From positions 8,785,505 through 8,849,504 of the forward strand of contig OU452233.1 in NCBI GenBank assembly GCA_911728455.2: a stretch of 64,000 nt of DNA. The letters run 5' to 3'. Under the pieces are notes generated by a model that worked only from the letters and a program-made list of their open reading frames with translations, was not told the DNA's origin and ran no database searches. The stretch comes from Marthasterias glacialis (lineage: Eukaryota > Echinodermata > Asteroidea > Forcipulatida > Asteriidae). Shown here piece after piece: positions 33,301-39,588 of this stretch (positions are counted from its first letter, which is position 1; the number at the start of each line of letters is the position of its first letter). The translations under genes were made by a program, and so were the position numbers.

Positions 33301-34687
33301 GTGGTACGTACCGTAACCAGGCCCTCGATCTTAAGAAGAAAAATGGGGGCAGGCCTTTGCTGGCCAAATCAGAGAAATTGTACAAGGGCATGCTGGCCAA
33401 GTTGGTAGTGACAGTGCAATTTTTTGGAAGGGCATGCTGGCCAACTGGACAGGGCATGAGGCCAATGGCCTCGGTGGCCTCGGTTAAGATCAAGGCCTGC
33501 GTAACCCGTGAAATCAAACCACAAACTAAAGACTTGGCACAATGTCACTATAAGCTTCAAAGCAGAAAATGGTGTTTAGACAAAAAAGTTTGTGTAAGGG
33601 TAAAGCCAAAATATTTCTTTATCCCTGACGCAATTTATCTTTTAAATATGATCATCCCATTTTAGTTTTGAGGGGGAAACAAATATTAGTTTTAGTGATT
33701 CAATATTGCCTGGGTTTATTTAAATCACCTCTGTAAAAAAATGCATCTAGCTGAAAAGTTCTCTTTCGCTTTTTCAACCCCGATCAGAGCATAGAACAAC
33801 ATTAATTTTAAATGTGTCACTTTGGGGGTCCTCCTCCTTGTCCACATCCCACACAGCAATGACAATTGTAATCAGGTAATTCTCATTAATTTGAATTTTC
33901 AGCCTAAATTGACATCTGCAAAATGTAGGAGGAATGTTGAGAATTTCCTGAAGGCGTGCTCTACGGCGGGAGTAACTGAGGTAAGGACTTATTCAGGGAT
34001 AGGGAGGAAGCAGCTAAACTTCACGTATGATAACTGTTTACGATCATTATCTTCAAGCAAACTTAAACCCTCAATTCTGATTGGTCGATCCATAGCAACA
34101 AGAGTGTGATATACAAATATTGACTGCTTCGAGTGGCGTAGTAAAACTAGTCACTCGAGGTGATCCCTGGAGCAGCCTATCTTCCTGTGGCCCTACCCTC
34201 TCCCCACAACCCCGGTCAATGTTGGCTCTCGTTGCTCAGTCTTCCCTCCAGGTAACAATACTGGGAGGGTTTGGTGCGGGGAAGGTTATATTTATTGTAT
34301 AGCATCCCAACCAGCGCTGTATATTGAGAGAGTTACATTGAGAAGCCATTTTTGGTCCAAAAACCGCATGTGTACACACACAGTGGCAGACCAGACTGCA
34401 CATTGGGTTGTACAATATTTGGACCAAAAATAGCATCCAGCAACCACGTGAACAAAAAAAAACTGGTCCCTCTATGTCGCAACTCTTTCACTATTGGCCT
34501 CTGGTCCCAACCATTTTGGCCAGAATTGTAGTTTTTCAGATTGCTTGTTTTCTTTCTACTTTAACCTCAGGAGAAGTTATGTACAGCAGGAGACATCTTA
34601 GAAGGGAAGGGGTTGGTGAAGGTAGCGTCTACTGTGCAGGCATTACTCGCCAACACGTCACAACCCAAAATGTCATCTGCGGTATGA
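239..34687 (+). CDS. LRCH: LRCH protein (leucine-rich repeat and calponin homology), 3' part of gene
   Basis: Twelve exons join in frame: 239-360, 11694-11805, 13309-13536, 15496-15722, 18462-18533, 24860-25106, 25883-26030, 27311-27423, 29106-29174, 33166-33303, 33903-33980 and 34571-34687. They give 556 codons plus TGA. The order matches LRCH proteins: a post-LRR segment with VHIFKYL (residues 6-12), the motif DSGYVDGDKRWSATEPS around the exon 2/3 junction, a charged helix (about 155-210), Ser-rich linkers, and a C-terminal CH domain (about 447-545). Known LRCH proteins carry N-terminal LRRs, which must be encoded left of this window, so the gene is 5'-partial. In vertebrates LRCH1/LRCH3 bind DOCK-family exchange factors and affect the cortical cytoskeleton and cell migration; the same role here is inference. 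All junctions are GT/AG and keep the frame. The LRCH paralogue cannot be assigned, since invertebrates usually have one. Confidence 0.92.
934..1192. mobile_element. Foldback element, GACCGCTCCATTAAGCCCCG ends, TA target site
   Basis: The left end GACCGCTCCATTAAGCCCCG pairs with the right end CGGGGCTTAATGGATCAGTC, and inner CCAATCA/TGATTGG segments also pair. TA flanks both sides. A second copy lies at 62427-62573. No ORF; a non-autonomous MITE. Confidence 0.8.
2746..2960. repeat. Dispersed repeat, copy 1
   Basis: About 200 bp aligned by eye with 14526-14735 (shared TTGTAAAGCCTTAACACAGT and GATACGGGTTATGG). The TTTTCATTTTCATCCACTCT end recurs at 37575-37617. No ORF conserved between copies. 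Confidence 0.75.
3719..3860 (-). mobile_element. tRNA-derived SINE, minus orientation
   Basis: On the minus strand it reads as a tRNA-like head with A-box GTGGTCTAGTGGTTAAGAC and B-box GGGTTCGATCC, then a GTGGATTT...CAGGACT tail and AAGCACTGTATACTCAG. Relatives lie at 26685-26860, 49980-50135 and 50316-50430. Confidence 0.75.
4134..4535. mobile_element. Foldback element, AAGGGACACATTGCCTTC end
   Basis: About 400 bp, collinear with 30088-30468. The left end is clear; the right end is decayed (AAAGGTAACTTGCTCCTTT). Confidence 0.75.
6648..6943. mobile_element. Outer foldback element hosting a nested one
   Basis: The left end TACACTGCTAAAAAATGGTA pairs with the right end TACCATTTTCACCAGTGTA. 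A GGGC(T/C)CAATTT element (6781-6912) has inserted inside it. Confidence 0.75.
6781..6912. mobile_element. GGGCCCAATTTCAT-ended foldback, nested
   Basis: The left end GGGCTCAATTTTATGGC pairs with the right end GCCATGAAATTGGGCCC. A close copy is at 31960-32091; related ends lie at 26398, 44742 and 44963. Confidence 0.8.
7068..7218. repeat. CCTGAT...GGGCATG dispersed repeat, copy 1
   Basis: Shares the order ACTTCTATGAGGGAAAT, TGGAACACTTCAAGGGG, ATGACCAGGGG and TTGCCTCC with 18043-18220, 35245-35393 and 38401-38577. Confidence 0.65.
7330..8040 (+). repeat. About 700-bp dispersed repeat, copy 1
   Basis: Blocks such as AAGAGAACAAAGATTCTCTT, CATTGAGCCGAAATACAATG and CACCCGTTTGCTGGCTTGGA recur at 53360-53930 (reverse) and partly at 23985-24345. 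Confidence 0.6.
8436..8620 (-). mobile_element. tRNA-derived SINE, minus orientation (GATAGCTCAGTTGG type)
   Basis: The minus strand has A-box TAGATAGCTCAGTTGGCA and B-box GCAGATTCAAACCC. Related to 41279-41405 and 41506-41626. Confidence 0.75.
9259..9453. mobile_element. Foldback element with ATTGACCC ends, copy 1
   Basis: Left ATTGACCCCTTGCACGCAC, right TGAATCGGGTCAAT. The inner TTTTGGAAGTCAAT and ATTGACTTCCAAAATGG pair. The inverted relative is at 32365-32571. Confidence 0.7.
9853..10244. mobile_element. Foldback element with GGATTTCACAAAGCGCTAG ends
   Basis: Left CCAGGTGTGGATTTCACAAA pairs with right TTTGTGAAATCCACCCCAGG. An element with similar ends (CGATTTCACGAAGCGCTA) is at 35613-35775. 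Confidence 0.75.
10618..10748 (+). repeat. AATGAGCTGACATT dispersed repeat, copy 1
   Basis: Shares CACAGGTTGGTTTTTATTAC, TGATTTGTGCAAAGAATGGA and AATGTTGGGCTGGGGCTTTA with copies at 12845, 23835 and 40467. Confidence 0.7.
11694..11805 (+). CDS. LRCH: LRCH exon b: DSGY/GDKR motif
   Basis: A strong pyrimidine tract and CTCTGCAG precede it, and GTACCT follows at 11806. It encodes VVEDFAFWNAKIGELRRG followed by TADSGYVDGDKRWSATE. The Gly/Asp/Lys/Arg...Ser-Thr-Glu stretch is conserved in LRCH1-4 and places the exon without doubt. It ends in phase 0. Confidence 0.9.
11806..13308 (+). other. LRCH: LRCH intron: C-rich tract and degenerate repeats
   Basis: A C-rich polypyrimidine tract (11816-11945) follows the donor at once. 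Three degenerate units of the CACGAAGTGAC repeat lie at about 12300-12535, related to those at 30540-31200. A dispersed repeat copy lies at 12845-13032. No exon is seen. Confidence 0.5.
12845..13032 (+). repeat. AATGAGCTGACATT dispersed repeat, copy 2
   Basis: Longer copy that begins near ACTCTGCCTAAAGGAATG and ends in GTTGTGCTGGGGCTTTAA. Confidence 0.7.
13309..13536 (+). CDS. LRCH: LRCH exon c: acidic linker
   Basis: The acceptor is GTTGTCAG and the donor is GTATGT at 13537; both ends are phase 0. It opens with PSNDDEEA, completing the conserved TEPS(D/N)DD motif begun in the previous exon. A Gln/Glu/Arg-rich helix follows, then an acidic stretch with DIDYIDTGDEAMEDGE. It is part of the disordered linker between LRRs and CH domain. 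Confidence 0.9.
13537..15495 (+). other. LRCH: LRCH intron: one dispersed repeat copy
   Basis: It contains a copy of the repeat also found at 2746-2960 (here 14526-14735), and a fragment of the GGGGTGAACAAAGAAAAATT end of a SINE family at 14322-14343. The rest is AT-rich with no coding signal. Confidence 0.5.
14526..14735. repeat. Dispersed repeat, copy 2
   Basis: Counterpart of 2746-2960, with the same order of shared blocks and about 85 percent identity by eye. Confidence 0.75.
15496..15722 (+). CDS. LRCH: LRCH exon d: highly charged helix
   Basis: The acceptor is AACAACAG and the donor is GTACGT at 15723. It starts in phase 0 and ends with AG of a split Arg codon. The first 55 codons are almost all Glu, Arg, Lys and Gln (for example EERIRHEQEERRRKHEEEER), suggesting a coiled coil or a single stable alpha helix. 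A Ser/Gly-rich stretch follows. Confidence 0.9.
16949..17605. mobile_element. Non-autonomous DNA element with CAACCTCG ends and 9-bp target duplication
   Basis: The ends CAACCTCGTTCCCAGGG and GGTGGCGAGGTTG are inverted at the outer eight bases. CTTGGTCTC lies directly on both sides (16940-16948 and 17606-17614). 657 bp, no ORF. A diverged copy is at 25134-25621. Confidence 0.8.
18043..18220. repeat. CCTGATTG...AGGGCAC dispersed repeat, copy 2
   Basis: CAGGCCTGATTGTTTTGTTC at the left and GGCAATTGCCTCC at the right, with ACCTCTATGAGGAAATTG between. Confidence 0.7.
18462..18533 (+). CDS. LRCH: LRCH exon e: short Ser/Arg linker exon
   Basis: It lies between GCTCATAG and GTAAGT. Its first G completes the split Arg codon from the previous exon, and it ends with AT of another split codon. 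It encodes RNKPRPLSSSSFNESLRRPT plus three residues. It has no domain; phase continuity on both sides and a consensus donor support it. Confidence 0.8.
20196..20296. repeat. About 100-bp imperfect palindrome made of two SINE tails
   Basis: TTTTTACCCAAACACTGATG / CGGTGTATGGGTAAAAA and GTGTGTTAAGCACTGTATAC / AATGCTTAACACAC are inverted around GTATACTGTATAC. The arms match the tail of the 3719-type SINE. Confidence 0.75.
20527..20888 (+). mobile_element. tRNA-Leu/Ser-like SINE
   Basis: Head AGTGTCGTGGCCGAGCGGTC, B box GGGTTCGAATCCCGG and near-complete acceptor pairing (TGTCGTG/CGCGACA). The body has ACTTGTGTCCTTGAGCAAAA and it ends in (AAT)n. Confidence 0.8.
21397..21828. mobile_element. Foldback element, TGGGTCATTCCACAAAGTTG ends, TA target site
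   Basis: Left TGGGTCATTCCACAAAGTTG pairs with right CAACTTGGTGGAATGATCCA (18 of 20). TA flanks both sides. The middle has the inverted pair GGATGTAACATGGACAC / GTGTCCGTGTTACATCC. Confidence 0.85.
22047..22275. mobile_element. Foldback element with AGGGA(G/A)C(G/A)TCTCAAAAGT ends
   Basis: Left AGGGAGCGTCTCAAAAGTCA pairs with right TTAACTTTTGAGATGTTCCCT. The GTTCTAGGGG and GCCCGCTAGAAC segments also pair. Confidence 0.75.
22399..22611 (-). pseudogene. Unrecognised coding-like fragment next to a foldback insertion
   Basis: The minus-strand frame of 70 residues has balanced, protein-like composition (for example LSTPLDLFKASTITDIPVPS and an acidic end FDEFQDPMEEDEGGV). A foldback element (22614-22797) sits directly 5' of it, and the upstream frame at 22987-23325 does not join it by any clear splice. 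It could be a decayed gene or retrocopy fragment, or chance. I do not recognise the family. Confidence 0.2.
22614..22797. mobile_element. Degenerate GCCCAATTTCA-ended foldback
   Basis: The left end is GTGCCCAATTTCACAGTGC and the right end is GGAATTGAGCC; the middle resembles the GCTTAAGC subtype. It abuts the coding-like frame at 22399-22611. Confidence 0.55.
23175..23335. repeat. GC-rich, CpG-rich imperfect palindrome
   Basis: GAGCAGCTCGTCCACGGTGG...GCAGCTATGGCCGCCGC on the left is inverted against GCGGCGGCCAAAGCTGCAG...CCACCATGAGCAGCTG on the right. Many CGs in an otherwise AT-rich intron. Confidence 0.7.
23835..23985 (+). repeat. AATGAGCTGA dispersed repeat, copy 3
   Basis: Starts AACTCTGCCTAAGAATGAG and contains CACAGGTCGGTTTTATTGC and ACAAAGAATGGAAGCATTTA. 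Confidence 0.7.
23985..24345 (-). repeat. Partial copy of the 700-bp repeat
   Basis: Shares TTCATTGTATTTCGGCTCAA and AAAGAGAATCTTTGTTCTCT with the other copies, but is internally rearranged. Confidence 0.45.
24860..25106 (+). CDS. LRCH: LRCH exon f: Ser-rich linker and Arg/Glu helix
   Basis: The acceptor is CACCAACAG, and the first T completes an Ile codon. The donor is GTATGC at 25107. The 82 full codons begin RPTSNHSSTLPNGRLPSADD, run through a Ser-rich tract and end in a basic/acidic helix with EAQLARRRQEEEKARMKQMQ. Other frames have stops, and only this acceptor fits the incoming phase. Confidence 0.85.
25134..25621. mobile_element. Second copy of the CAACCTCG-ended element
   Basis: Collinear with 16949-17605 through AATATGGGAGATTT, CAAATCATAGAGCAACTGGT and AACTGTATGCAGTTTAG to GGTAGCGAGGTTG. 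It has no clear target duplication. It lies 27 bp after a splice donor. Confidence 0.75.
25883..26030 (+). CDS. LRCH: LRCH exon g: Pro-rich linker ending in KPRS
   Basis: The acceptor is TTCATTCCAG and the donor is GTAAGT. It starts in phase 0 and ends with one base of a split codon. It encodes a Ser/Pro-rich linker with SPPPPPVSYSGSAFGSIKPR. The final KPRS joins AFS in the next exon, reproducing the KPRSAFS motif known in vertebrate LRCH proteins just before the CH domain. Confidence 0.9.
26398..26586. mobile_element. GGGCCCA(G/A)TTTCAT-ended foldback, GCTTAAGC subtype
   Basis: The left GGGCCCAGTTTCATAAGCAC and right GCTCTAATGAAATTGGACCC ends are inverted. It shares GAATAAGGTTACCAGCCAAA with 44742-44938. 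Confidence 0.75.
26685..26860 (-). mobile_element. tRNA-derived SINE, same family as 3719-3860
   Basis: Shares TGTGTTAAGCACTGTATACT, the GTCCTGTGAAAAA segment, and a reversed B box (GGGATTCAAACCCAC) and A box (CTTACCAACTAGACTACC). Confidence 0.75.
27311..27423 (+). CDS. LRCH: LRCH exon h: pre-CH helix
   Basis: The acceptor is TTGATTTCAG and the donor is GTGAGA. The first CA completes an Ala codon. It encodes AFSIGGGKPQGEVQPNFTVK followed by REMNKYREEMDRIEHLRK, matching the (F)T(M/V)(R/K)RxM...REE...IxxLR segment that precedes the CH domain in LRCH1-4. It ends in phase 0. Confidence 0.92.
27424..29105 (+). other. LRCH: LRCH intron with 93-bp minisatellite and T/GT-rich tract
   Basis: Bases 27715-28520 are a 93-bp tandem repeat. 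Bases 28600-29100 are strongly T/G/C-rich on the plus strand (decayed TTGTCATTG-like units) and lead into the acceptor of the probable cassette exon. A 144-residue open frame in this tract has only Phe/Leu/Cys/Ser composition and looks like an artefact of the T-rich DNA. Confidence 0.55.
27715..28520. repeat. 93-bp minisatellite, about nine copies
   Basis: GATAAGATTGGTATGCCTGG recurs with 91-93-bp spacing (27794, 27886, 27979, 28072, 28165, 28256, 28349, 28442), with CCATGCTAAGCATGGCTGGT in each unit. Because 93 is divisible by 3, open frames run through it on both strands. Confidence 0.95.
29106..29174 (+). CDS. LRCH: LRCH exon i: probable 69-nt cassette exon
   Basis: It lies between GTGTTCAG and GTGAGT, phase 0 on both sides, exactly 23 codons (LKPNWMSSYGSMSDLNTIEQ plus MGK). 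Without it, EHLRK in the previous exon would join CIETRLKV in the next, which is the vertebrate arrangement. With it, 23 residues are inserted at the start of the CH domain. The open frame, the consensus sites and the symmetric phase suggest a real, optionally spliced exon. No transcript is available to prove it. Confidence 0.65.
30088..30468. mobile_element. Foldback element, second AAGGGACACATTGCCTTC copy
   Basis: Left AAAGGGACACATTGCCTTC and right GAAGGCAACATGTCCCTT are inverted repeats. The inner CCGCCATTTTGTGGAGTC / CAAAATGGCGG segments can also pair. Confidence 0.8.
30555..31195. mobile_element. Foldback element with internal CGTTTTCACGAAGTG repeats
   Basis: The ends CGTCACCGTTTTCACGAACA and TGTTCGTGAAAACGGTGACG are perfect inverted repeats. 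Three direct copies of TTTTGCGTTTTCACGAAG lie inside at about 30735, 30820 and 30940. Confidence 0.8.
31960..32091. mobile_element. GGGCCCAATTTCAT-ended foldback
   Basis: Left GGCCCAATTTCATGGCCCTG and right GCTTTGAAATTGGGCCC. It shares the inner GCGCAGAAT and TAAGC blocks with 6781-6912. Confidence 0.8.
32365..32571. mobile_element. Foldback element with ATTGACCC ends, copy 2
   Basis: Left ATTGACCCAATTCACCTGAC, right AGTGCAAGGGGTCAAT; shares TGACTTCCAAAATGG and GACGTCATC with copy 1. Confidence 0.7.
32617..32652 (+). CDS. LRCH: Possible LRCH microexon (36 nt)
   Basis: A pyrimidine tract and TTTTGTATAGAG precede it, and GTAATT follows. Read in phase 0 it gives 12 codons, LHYCHTCNPDNK, and would join the flanking phase-0 exons in frame. 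The acceptor is unusual because the upstream AG (32613-32614) would normally be chosen, and that choice would break the frame. No homologous segment is known in LRCH proteins, so this is a weak candidate. Confidence 0.15.
32706..33020. mobile_element. Foldback element with CACCTGTTTCAGACTGGC ends
   Basis: Left AACACCTGTTTCAGACTGGC, right GCCAGTCTAGAACGGGTGT. GACTCTGGAGCG occurs twice inside. It ends about 145 bp before the first CH exon. Confidence 0.7.
33166..33303 (+). CDS. LRCH: LRCH exon j: first half of CH domain
   Basis: The acceptor is ATCCCACAG and the donor is GTACGT; phase 0/0. It encodes CIETRLKVNLPDDIPAALED, then a GVVLCHFMN helix and IHVPSPAV. The LP-D-D-I...L-x-D-G-V-x-L-C-H pattern and the VPSPAV turn are diagnostic of the single LRCH-type calponin homology domain. 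Confidence 0.96.
33304..34570 (+). other. LRCH: Last two LRCH introns
   Basis: 33304-33902 and 33981-34570 flank the middle CH exon. The first contains a fragment of the GGCCTCGG/GGGCATG dispersed repeat (about 33409-33490). The second has AT-rich unique sequence. No extra exon is seen. Confidence 0.5.
33903..33980 (+). CDS. LRCH: LRCH exon k: middle of CH domain
   Basis: The acceptor is GAATTTTCAG and the donor is GTAAGG; phase 0/0, 26 codons. It encodes PKLTSAKCRRNVENFLKACS followed by TAGVTE. The PKL..AKCRRNVENFL helix is nearly invariant across LRCH proteins. Confidence 0.96.
34571..34687 (+). CDS. LRCH: LRCH terminal coding exon, end of CH domain and stop
   Basis: The acceptor is TTAACCTCAG. 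It encodes EKLCTAGDILEGKGLVKVAS and a final TVQALL helix with a short tail ending SSAV, then TGA at 34685-34687. The motif DILEGKGLVKV followed by TVQALL matches the last helices of LRCH CH domains. The protein ends about 10 residues after the domain, as in vertebrates. Confidence 0.95.
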   Translation, partial: EKLCTAGDILEGKGLVKVASTVQALLANTSQPKMSSAV

Positions 34688-35244
34688 TTGTCACCAATAA
34701 CTCAATGGGACCTTGTCAACAAAGTTGGTCGGTTTTATTTGTTTTTGTTTTTGTTTTGTTTTTTTGAGTCAAAAGTTTAACCTGTTTGCTGATTGCACTG
34801 CTATAGAGGCATCTTGATATTTGGTAAAAACACTCGTACAGATTTCTTGTTTCATTTTAAAAAAAAGAAGAAGTATGGTGCCCTGTGTTAGGTTTAATAC
34901 TAAGCTGTAGGAACTTTCTTTATAGTCAGCCCTGACTTTTCACAGCCATTCAAATGTACAGAGAGAGTTTTGAGTGTGACGAGGAAGTTAACTAGAAATT
35001 TGACATGTCATGGTCTCATTTCATTTATACAATGATATAAATGTTTGTATTATGGAAGTAGAACCAGGAAAACGCTGAGCTCGACAGCATTCTGTGTCCC
35101 TGCTGAGCACACGGCATATCGATACCACATGACAAGCTTTTATGGCAAAATGGTGACACGCATTGAACGTTTCTACAATTTTGATTTGTCGATTTAAATG
35201 ACAAAAGCATCTGAATGGCAGATTTTGCTATCTGTTAAAGTCAC

Positions 35245-35393
35245 AGGCCTGATTGCTTTGTTCTTGAAAGGGCAAGGGCACGGAGGCAATTTCTTCTTGA
35301 TAAAGGGCACCTCTATGAGGAAATTGTAAAATTCTATTGGAACATTTCAAGGGCACCAAGGAACCAGGGGCAACGGAGGCATCAGGCCTGAAG
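35245..35393. repeat. Dispersed repeat, copy 3
   Basis: Starts CACAGGCCTGATTGCTTTGT and ends GAGGCATCAGGCCTG, so its ends form a short inverted repeat (CAGGCCTGAT / ATCAGGCCTG). Confidence 0.75.
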
Positions 35394-35612
35394 TCACATG
35401 ACATCATTTTGCCATACACATGTAAAATGCACGGCATAATGGCTGCCCACATCGGTAAAATTGGCCTCAGAACTGAATCATGCAGACAATGACCCACTTG
35501 GCATTGCTATGGTGTGTAAACATAACTGTTCATTTAGTAGTGGCTATTTTGCATTGTTGGTTGGGAGAGCTGGCCCTTAACTTTCACCTACTCTCTCTCT
35601 CTATGCAAGAGC

Positions 35613-35775
35613 CTGCAGTCGATTTCACGAAGCGCTACGATCGATCTTAAGATGAGGAAATGTACGAATCAATCTTAATTGCTAAGGAAAGTGTGATGTC
35701 ACAATACAAATCGCTAGGCATCTGAAAGATAAGATGATTCCCAACTCAGGAAGAGTTTGGTGAAATCGACTGCCG
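35613..35775. mobile_element. Foldback element with GCAGTCGATTTCAC ends
   Basis: Left GCAGTCGATTTCACGAAGCG, right TTTGGTGAAATCGACTGC. The inner parts also pair (CGATCTTAAGAT / ATCTGAAAGATAAG region). Confidence 0.75.
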
Positions 35776-37852
35776 CTGTCCTCTGGTTGCATGGTACATC
35801 AACCCTATGTTGATGAAGGCTACTGTGGACGTTCCCCAAAGTCCCTTCTGATATCACAGAAATGGTGATTTCTAAGACACATTAGCTTAATCATGCATGC
35901 ATATTTTACTTGGAAGTCAAAAAACTCTTGATAGATCATGTATGTAATATCTATAAAACAAAAAACATATATCAAAAAAATTGTAGGTTTTATTTTACCT
36001 GTATCCTGTAACTGATTCCCTAAGTATAAGGATATTCAAACCTTGAGATTGTCTGGAATTTTATAACAAAATAACTATGAAACTAAACCATAGTAGGTTT
36101 AGTTTATAAAAACTTTTTAAGACTCTTTAAATGTAATCAATTGACCCAGGCGAGGTTTACCATCAAGCCCTGCCCACTCAGGCCTGGAATTACAGGGAGG
36201 CTACGGGGTCAATGGCCTCTGTTTGTTGCCCTGGTCTTGGCCTCAGTGCCCTTTCAAAAGTTTCCCATAGACTTTAAAGATTTTCCATGGGAAGTTCCCT
36301 TTGCAAAGTAAACATGGGCTCGCCCTCTTAAAATTTGAAAATTCCAGGACCGCCCTATGGTGTATTGACCAATAACAAGCCAAGAAGCCAAAATGGGAGA
36401 CTTAGTAATGCAAGGTAGCAGCAGATTTATCATGCTTACCAGGCAAATTTCCATTGTTTGCGAAGTCCTGAGCATGCGCACATTTCCAAGAACAGTGGAT
36501 TTACCTGGTAAGTCTGCTGCCACCTAGTGTCTTCAAAAGACTCCCATTGCTCAACCAAAGTCTGACATGTTAAATCCCATGTCAAAAAGTAAATCTGGTG
36601 TTGCATTCTGGTGCATCTGTTTGGGACACCCCAATTATTGTATTCACCTTAATCATGGGTGATTTGAAGTGAAGCTGCCATATATAATAACCCCTTTAAG
36701 GAGATGAAACACAGTCTTGGTGTAAGATGTTGTTCCTTATCCCTTGACAATGACTAGTGAGATTCCCCTATCTGAACACTACAAGTAAACACCAACCATC
36801 GAAGGATGGCAGGCGCTGTTACAAAAACTTGAACTATTCCATTACCCACACGTAAAACAACGTCTTGGCCATTTAGTCACGTCTTACGGGACTTACAAAT
36901 TGTGACCTCTACATGCATTTTCAACGAAGGTTACAGCAGGAAATACGCAGGCGCACTATCGCAATGTGCATAAAGAGCTGCACGTGCACGCCCAGGTGCT
37001 TCCTTCAGCAAATCAGACGTTCAGGCACAAGACTGATCACACAGTCTCCATGCTGAAATTTATTATGCAAATGAAGCAACGTCGCAGGCATGTCAAAGGT
37101 GTGCGAGGCATTGGCCTGGAATTTTTCCGGCATTTTTACGTGTTTTCCAAGACATTCTTACTGACTGGTTGGTGGTTAACTGGCAGTAATCCTTGATGGA
37201 TTTTTTTGTCTTCAAGGTATCAAAATGAAAGTAAATAACTTTTGCTACCCTAGAAAAATCGGCGTCAATTCATAACAAAATTGTGAACAAGGCCCATGTA
37301 CGACACTTGTGTGTTTTTGAACATCACTAGGCTGTTACCATGATGGGCAGGGCTTCATGGATCAATTTATCATGAACAACAATTGAAATTCGAATTGATT
37401 TTCTGCATTGTTCGAAAGTAAATGACTTTATAATCGCATTGCATGGGGTATGGGTTATTGAGAATTCTTGCATGTACCGATACATTGTAAATGTTTCACT
37501 CGTTTCCCACTGATTTTAAGGGTCAAATGAAATTTCACTTCACAAACTATTTAAGGTATTGTCACCAAACCCTCCACCGGTGTTTGGTTGAGTTTTCGTT
37601 TTCATCCACTCTCATCCCTCCCTGCATTAGGGTCCTTTAAAACCCTGGCGTCAGCGGGAAGGTGAAAAAATGTTCCATATGTTACCAAATATGGTCATAA
37701 TTTTTTTTAATGGGCCAATAAGGCCAAGATTCCATGTAATCCTCCTGGTATACTCCACAAGCCTGTAGACTTCTATTGGCCAGACCCTAACCACTGCAGA
37801 GTAAGGAGTGTTGAAAGACAGCAGCCACCTGTCTCAGTGCAGTAATTGATTG

Positions 37853-37887
37853 ACCCTTGTGCCAAGGATGTCCCTTGGCACAAGGGT
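37853..37887. repeat. Perfect 14-bp-stem hairpin
   Basis: ACCCTTGTGCCAAG and CTTGGCACAAGGGT flank a 7-bp loop. It lies within the probable LRCH 3' UTR or spacer. Confidence 0.8.
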
Positions 37888-38330
37888 ATGCAATTTGTGA
37901 AAACAGCTTGTGGGGCACAAGGATCTTAAATAACACAAGTCTAAGTCTTGGCTGGCACTCCAATTCACCCCTATGGTGATTTATAATAGCTTTGGGCTTG
38001 AAGGGTGGGTTATTGACCTTAAAGACCTGGTGGTGAAAAAATGTTCCTTGTGGGTCCAGCAAAGTAAACCATTTTTGTGGCTGCTCCGAGGGTTTTAAAG
38101 TGCATGATTTTGTTTCCTTCACTTGTTAAAGCGATGTACGTGGGACCAACTGGTCCCAAAAATATACGAATACATGCGAGACTTCCACAGTCTATTTCCA
38201 TCCATTTGTCGAGCACATTTTCAAAAATTTAATTTAATGGTACTAAACTACCGTATCTCAGAGACAAACTATGCATTTGCAATCATTTTTTCGTCACTTA
38301 CATTAAAAGATCAGTATTTCAATACCACTA

Positions 38331-38350
38331 AATAAAATTTTGGAAATAAA
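38331..38350 (+). terminator. Candidate LRCH polyadenylation signals
   Basis: Two AATAAA hexamers (38331-38336 and 38345-38350) are the first canonical ones I see after the LRCH stop, implying a 3.6-kb 3' UTR. A shorter UTR using a variant hexamer is possible. Confidence 0.25.
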
Positions 38351-38400
38351 TTTTTGCTCATCAAGTAGGTGAAATTGCTGTCAATAGTGGGTTTCCTTCA

Positions 38401-38577
38401 CAGGCCTGTGTGCTTCATTCTTGAAAGGGCAAGGGCACCAAGGCATTCTCTCCATGGTAAAGGGCACCTCTATGAGGAATTTGTAAATTTCTATTGGAAC
38501 ATTTCAAGGGCAACAAGGCAATGACCAGGGGCAACGGAGGCAATTGCCTCCATTGCCTCCGTGAAGAATCGGGCCTG
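38401..38577. repeat. Dispersed repeat, copy 4
   Basis: CAGGCCTG at the left end and CGGGCCTG at the right, with GGGCACCTCTATGAGGAATT and GAACATTTCAAGGGCAACAA inside. Confidence 0.75.
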
Positions 38578-39187
38578 CTTCGTTCTGCACCACCCTGTAG
38601 AGGATGGGAATGCAGCTCTCTTCCAAAAAAACGACGACCAATCATACCTTGAAGTGTGACTTGATCGGGAACCCAAGATGCATATTTTTGTAATCGCTGT
38701 TTGTTTGTTCTTCTCGTGCGAAGTTAAAAAAAAAAAGGGGGGGATGGGGGGCAGTTAAAATCAATATATATCTTTGAAGATTGTTTATTTTGTTTTTAAA
38801 AGAGCTTTAATTTAAACGTTAAAATTCTCACTGAAACAGGTTCTTGTAAAATGTAAAATGTACATATTGCACACGCCTTGTACAATGTAGTATAATATTG
38901 GTCATTTTTGTTGATAGGTGCTACTTACTGTGACAGCTTTATTTATATGTTTCACTCGGTTGTTCAAACTACATGTACTGGTGTAGATATTCCCTAAATA
39001 ATCATCTTATACATAATGTGTCCAAATTTTAGTTTTGTTCTTTTTCCTATTTTGTATAAAAGTAACACTGTAAATGACTGTAAATATTGTTTCTTTTATT
39101 TTGTAAGATGAAACACAAGCCTTAATTAAGTGTGTGCACGCTTATTTTATTATTATTTGTTTGCCTACAGCTACACTTTGAGATTAA

Positions 39188-39588
39188 AGGCAGGGTATAC
39201 CTTTGGTATTTGGAGCAATTTTGTTTGTTTCAATCCTATGTGGTTGTAGAAGTATACCATAAAACTAACCTCTGAAAATTTTGTTTGAAAAGATGTCAGC
39301 ATTTTTGAGATATCGGCGAAAATCTGGAGTGGTTATTTCCACGCAGAAGGATCCGAAAAATGCTGAAACTGCATGTTTTTCATTACGTGAAAAAGGCTTC
39401 ATGCCTGAAGCCTTTCTCAGATTCAAATATTTTAGCGAGAAATTACCTCTTTCTCATAAACAACGTTACTTCAAAGGGAGTCGTTTCTCACAATGATTTT
39501 ACTATCGACAGCTCTCCGTTGCTCCTTACCAAGTAAGTTTTTATGGTCATTTATTTTTGAAGTAATTAACCAAAAGTATCCCCTGCCT
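39188..39588. mobile_element. 400-bp foldback element with AGGCAGGGTATACCTTTGGT ends
   Basis: Left AGGCAGGGTATACCTTTGGT pairs with right ACCAAAAGTATCCCCTGCCT (18 of 20). GAAAAAGGCTTCATGCCTGAAGCC is an inner hairpin. A 71-residue frame inside is not evidence of a gene. Confidence 0.85.
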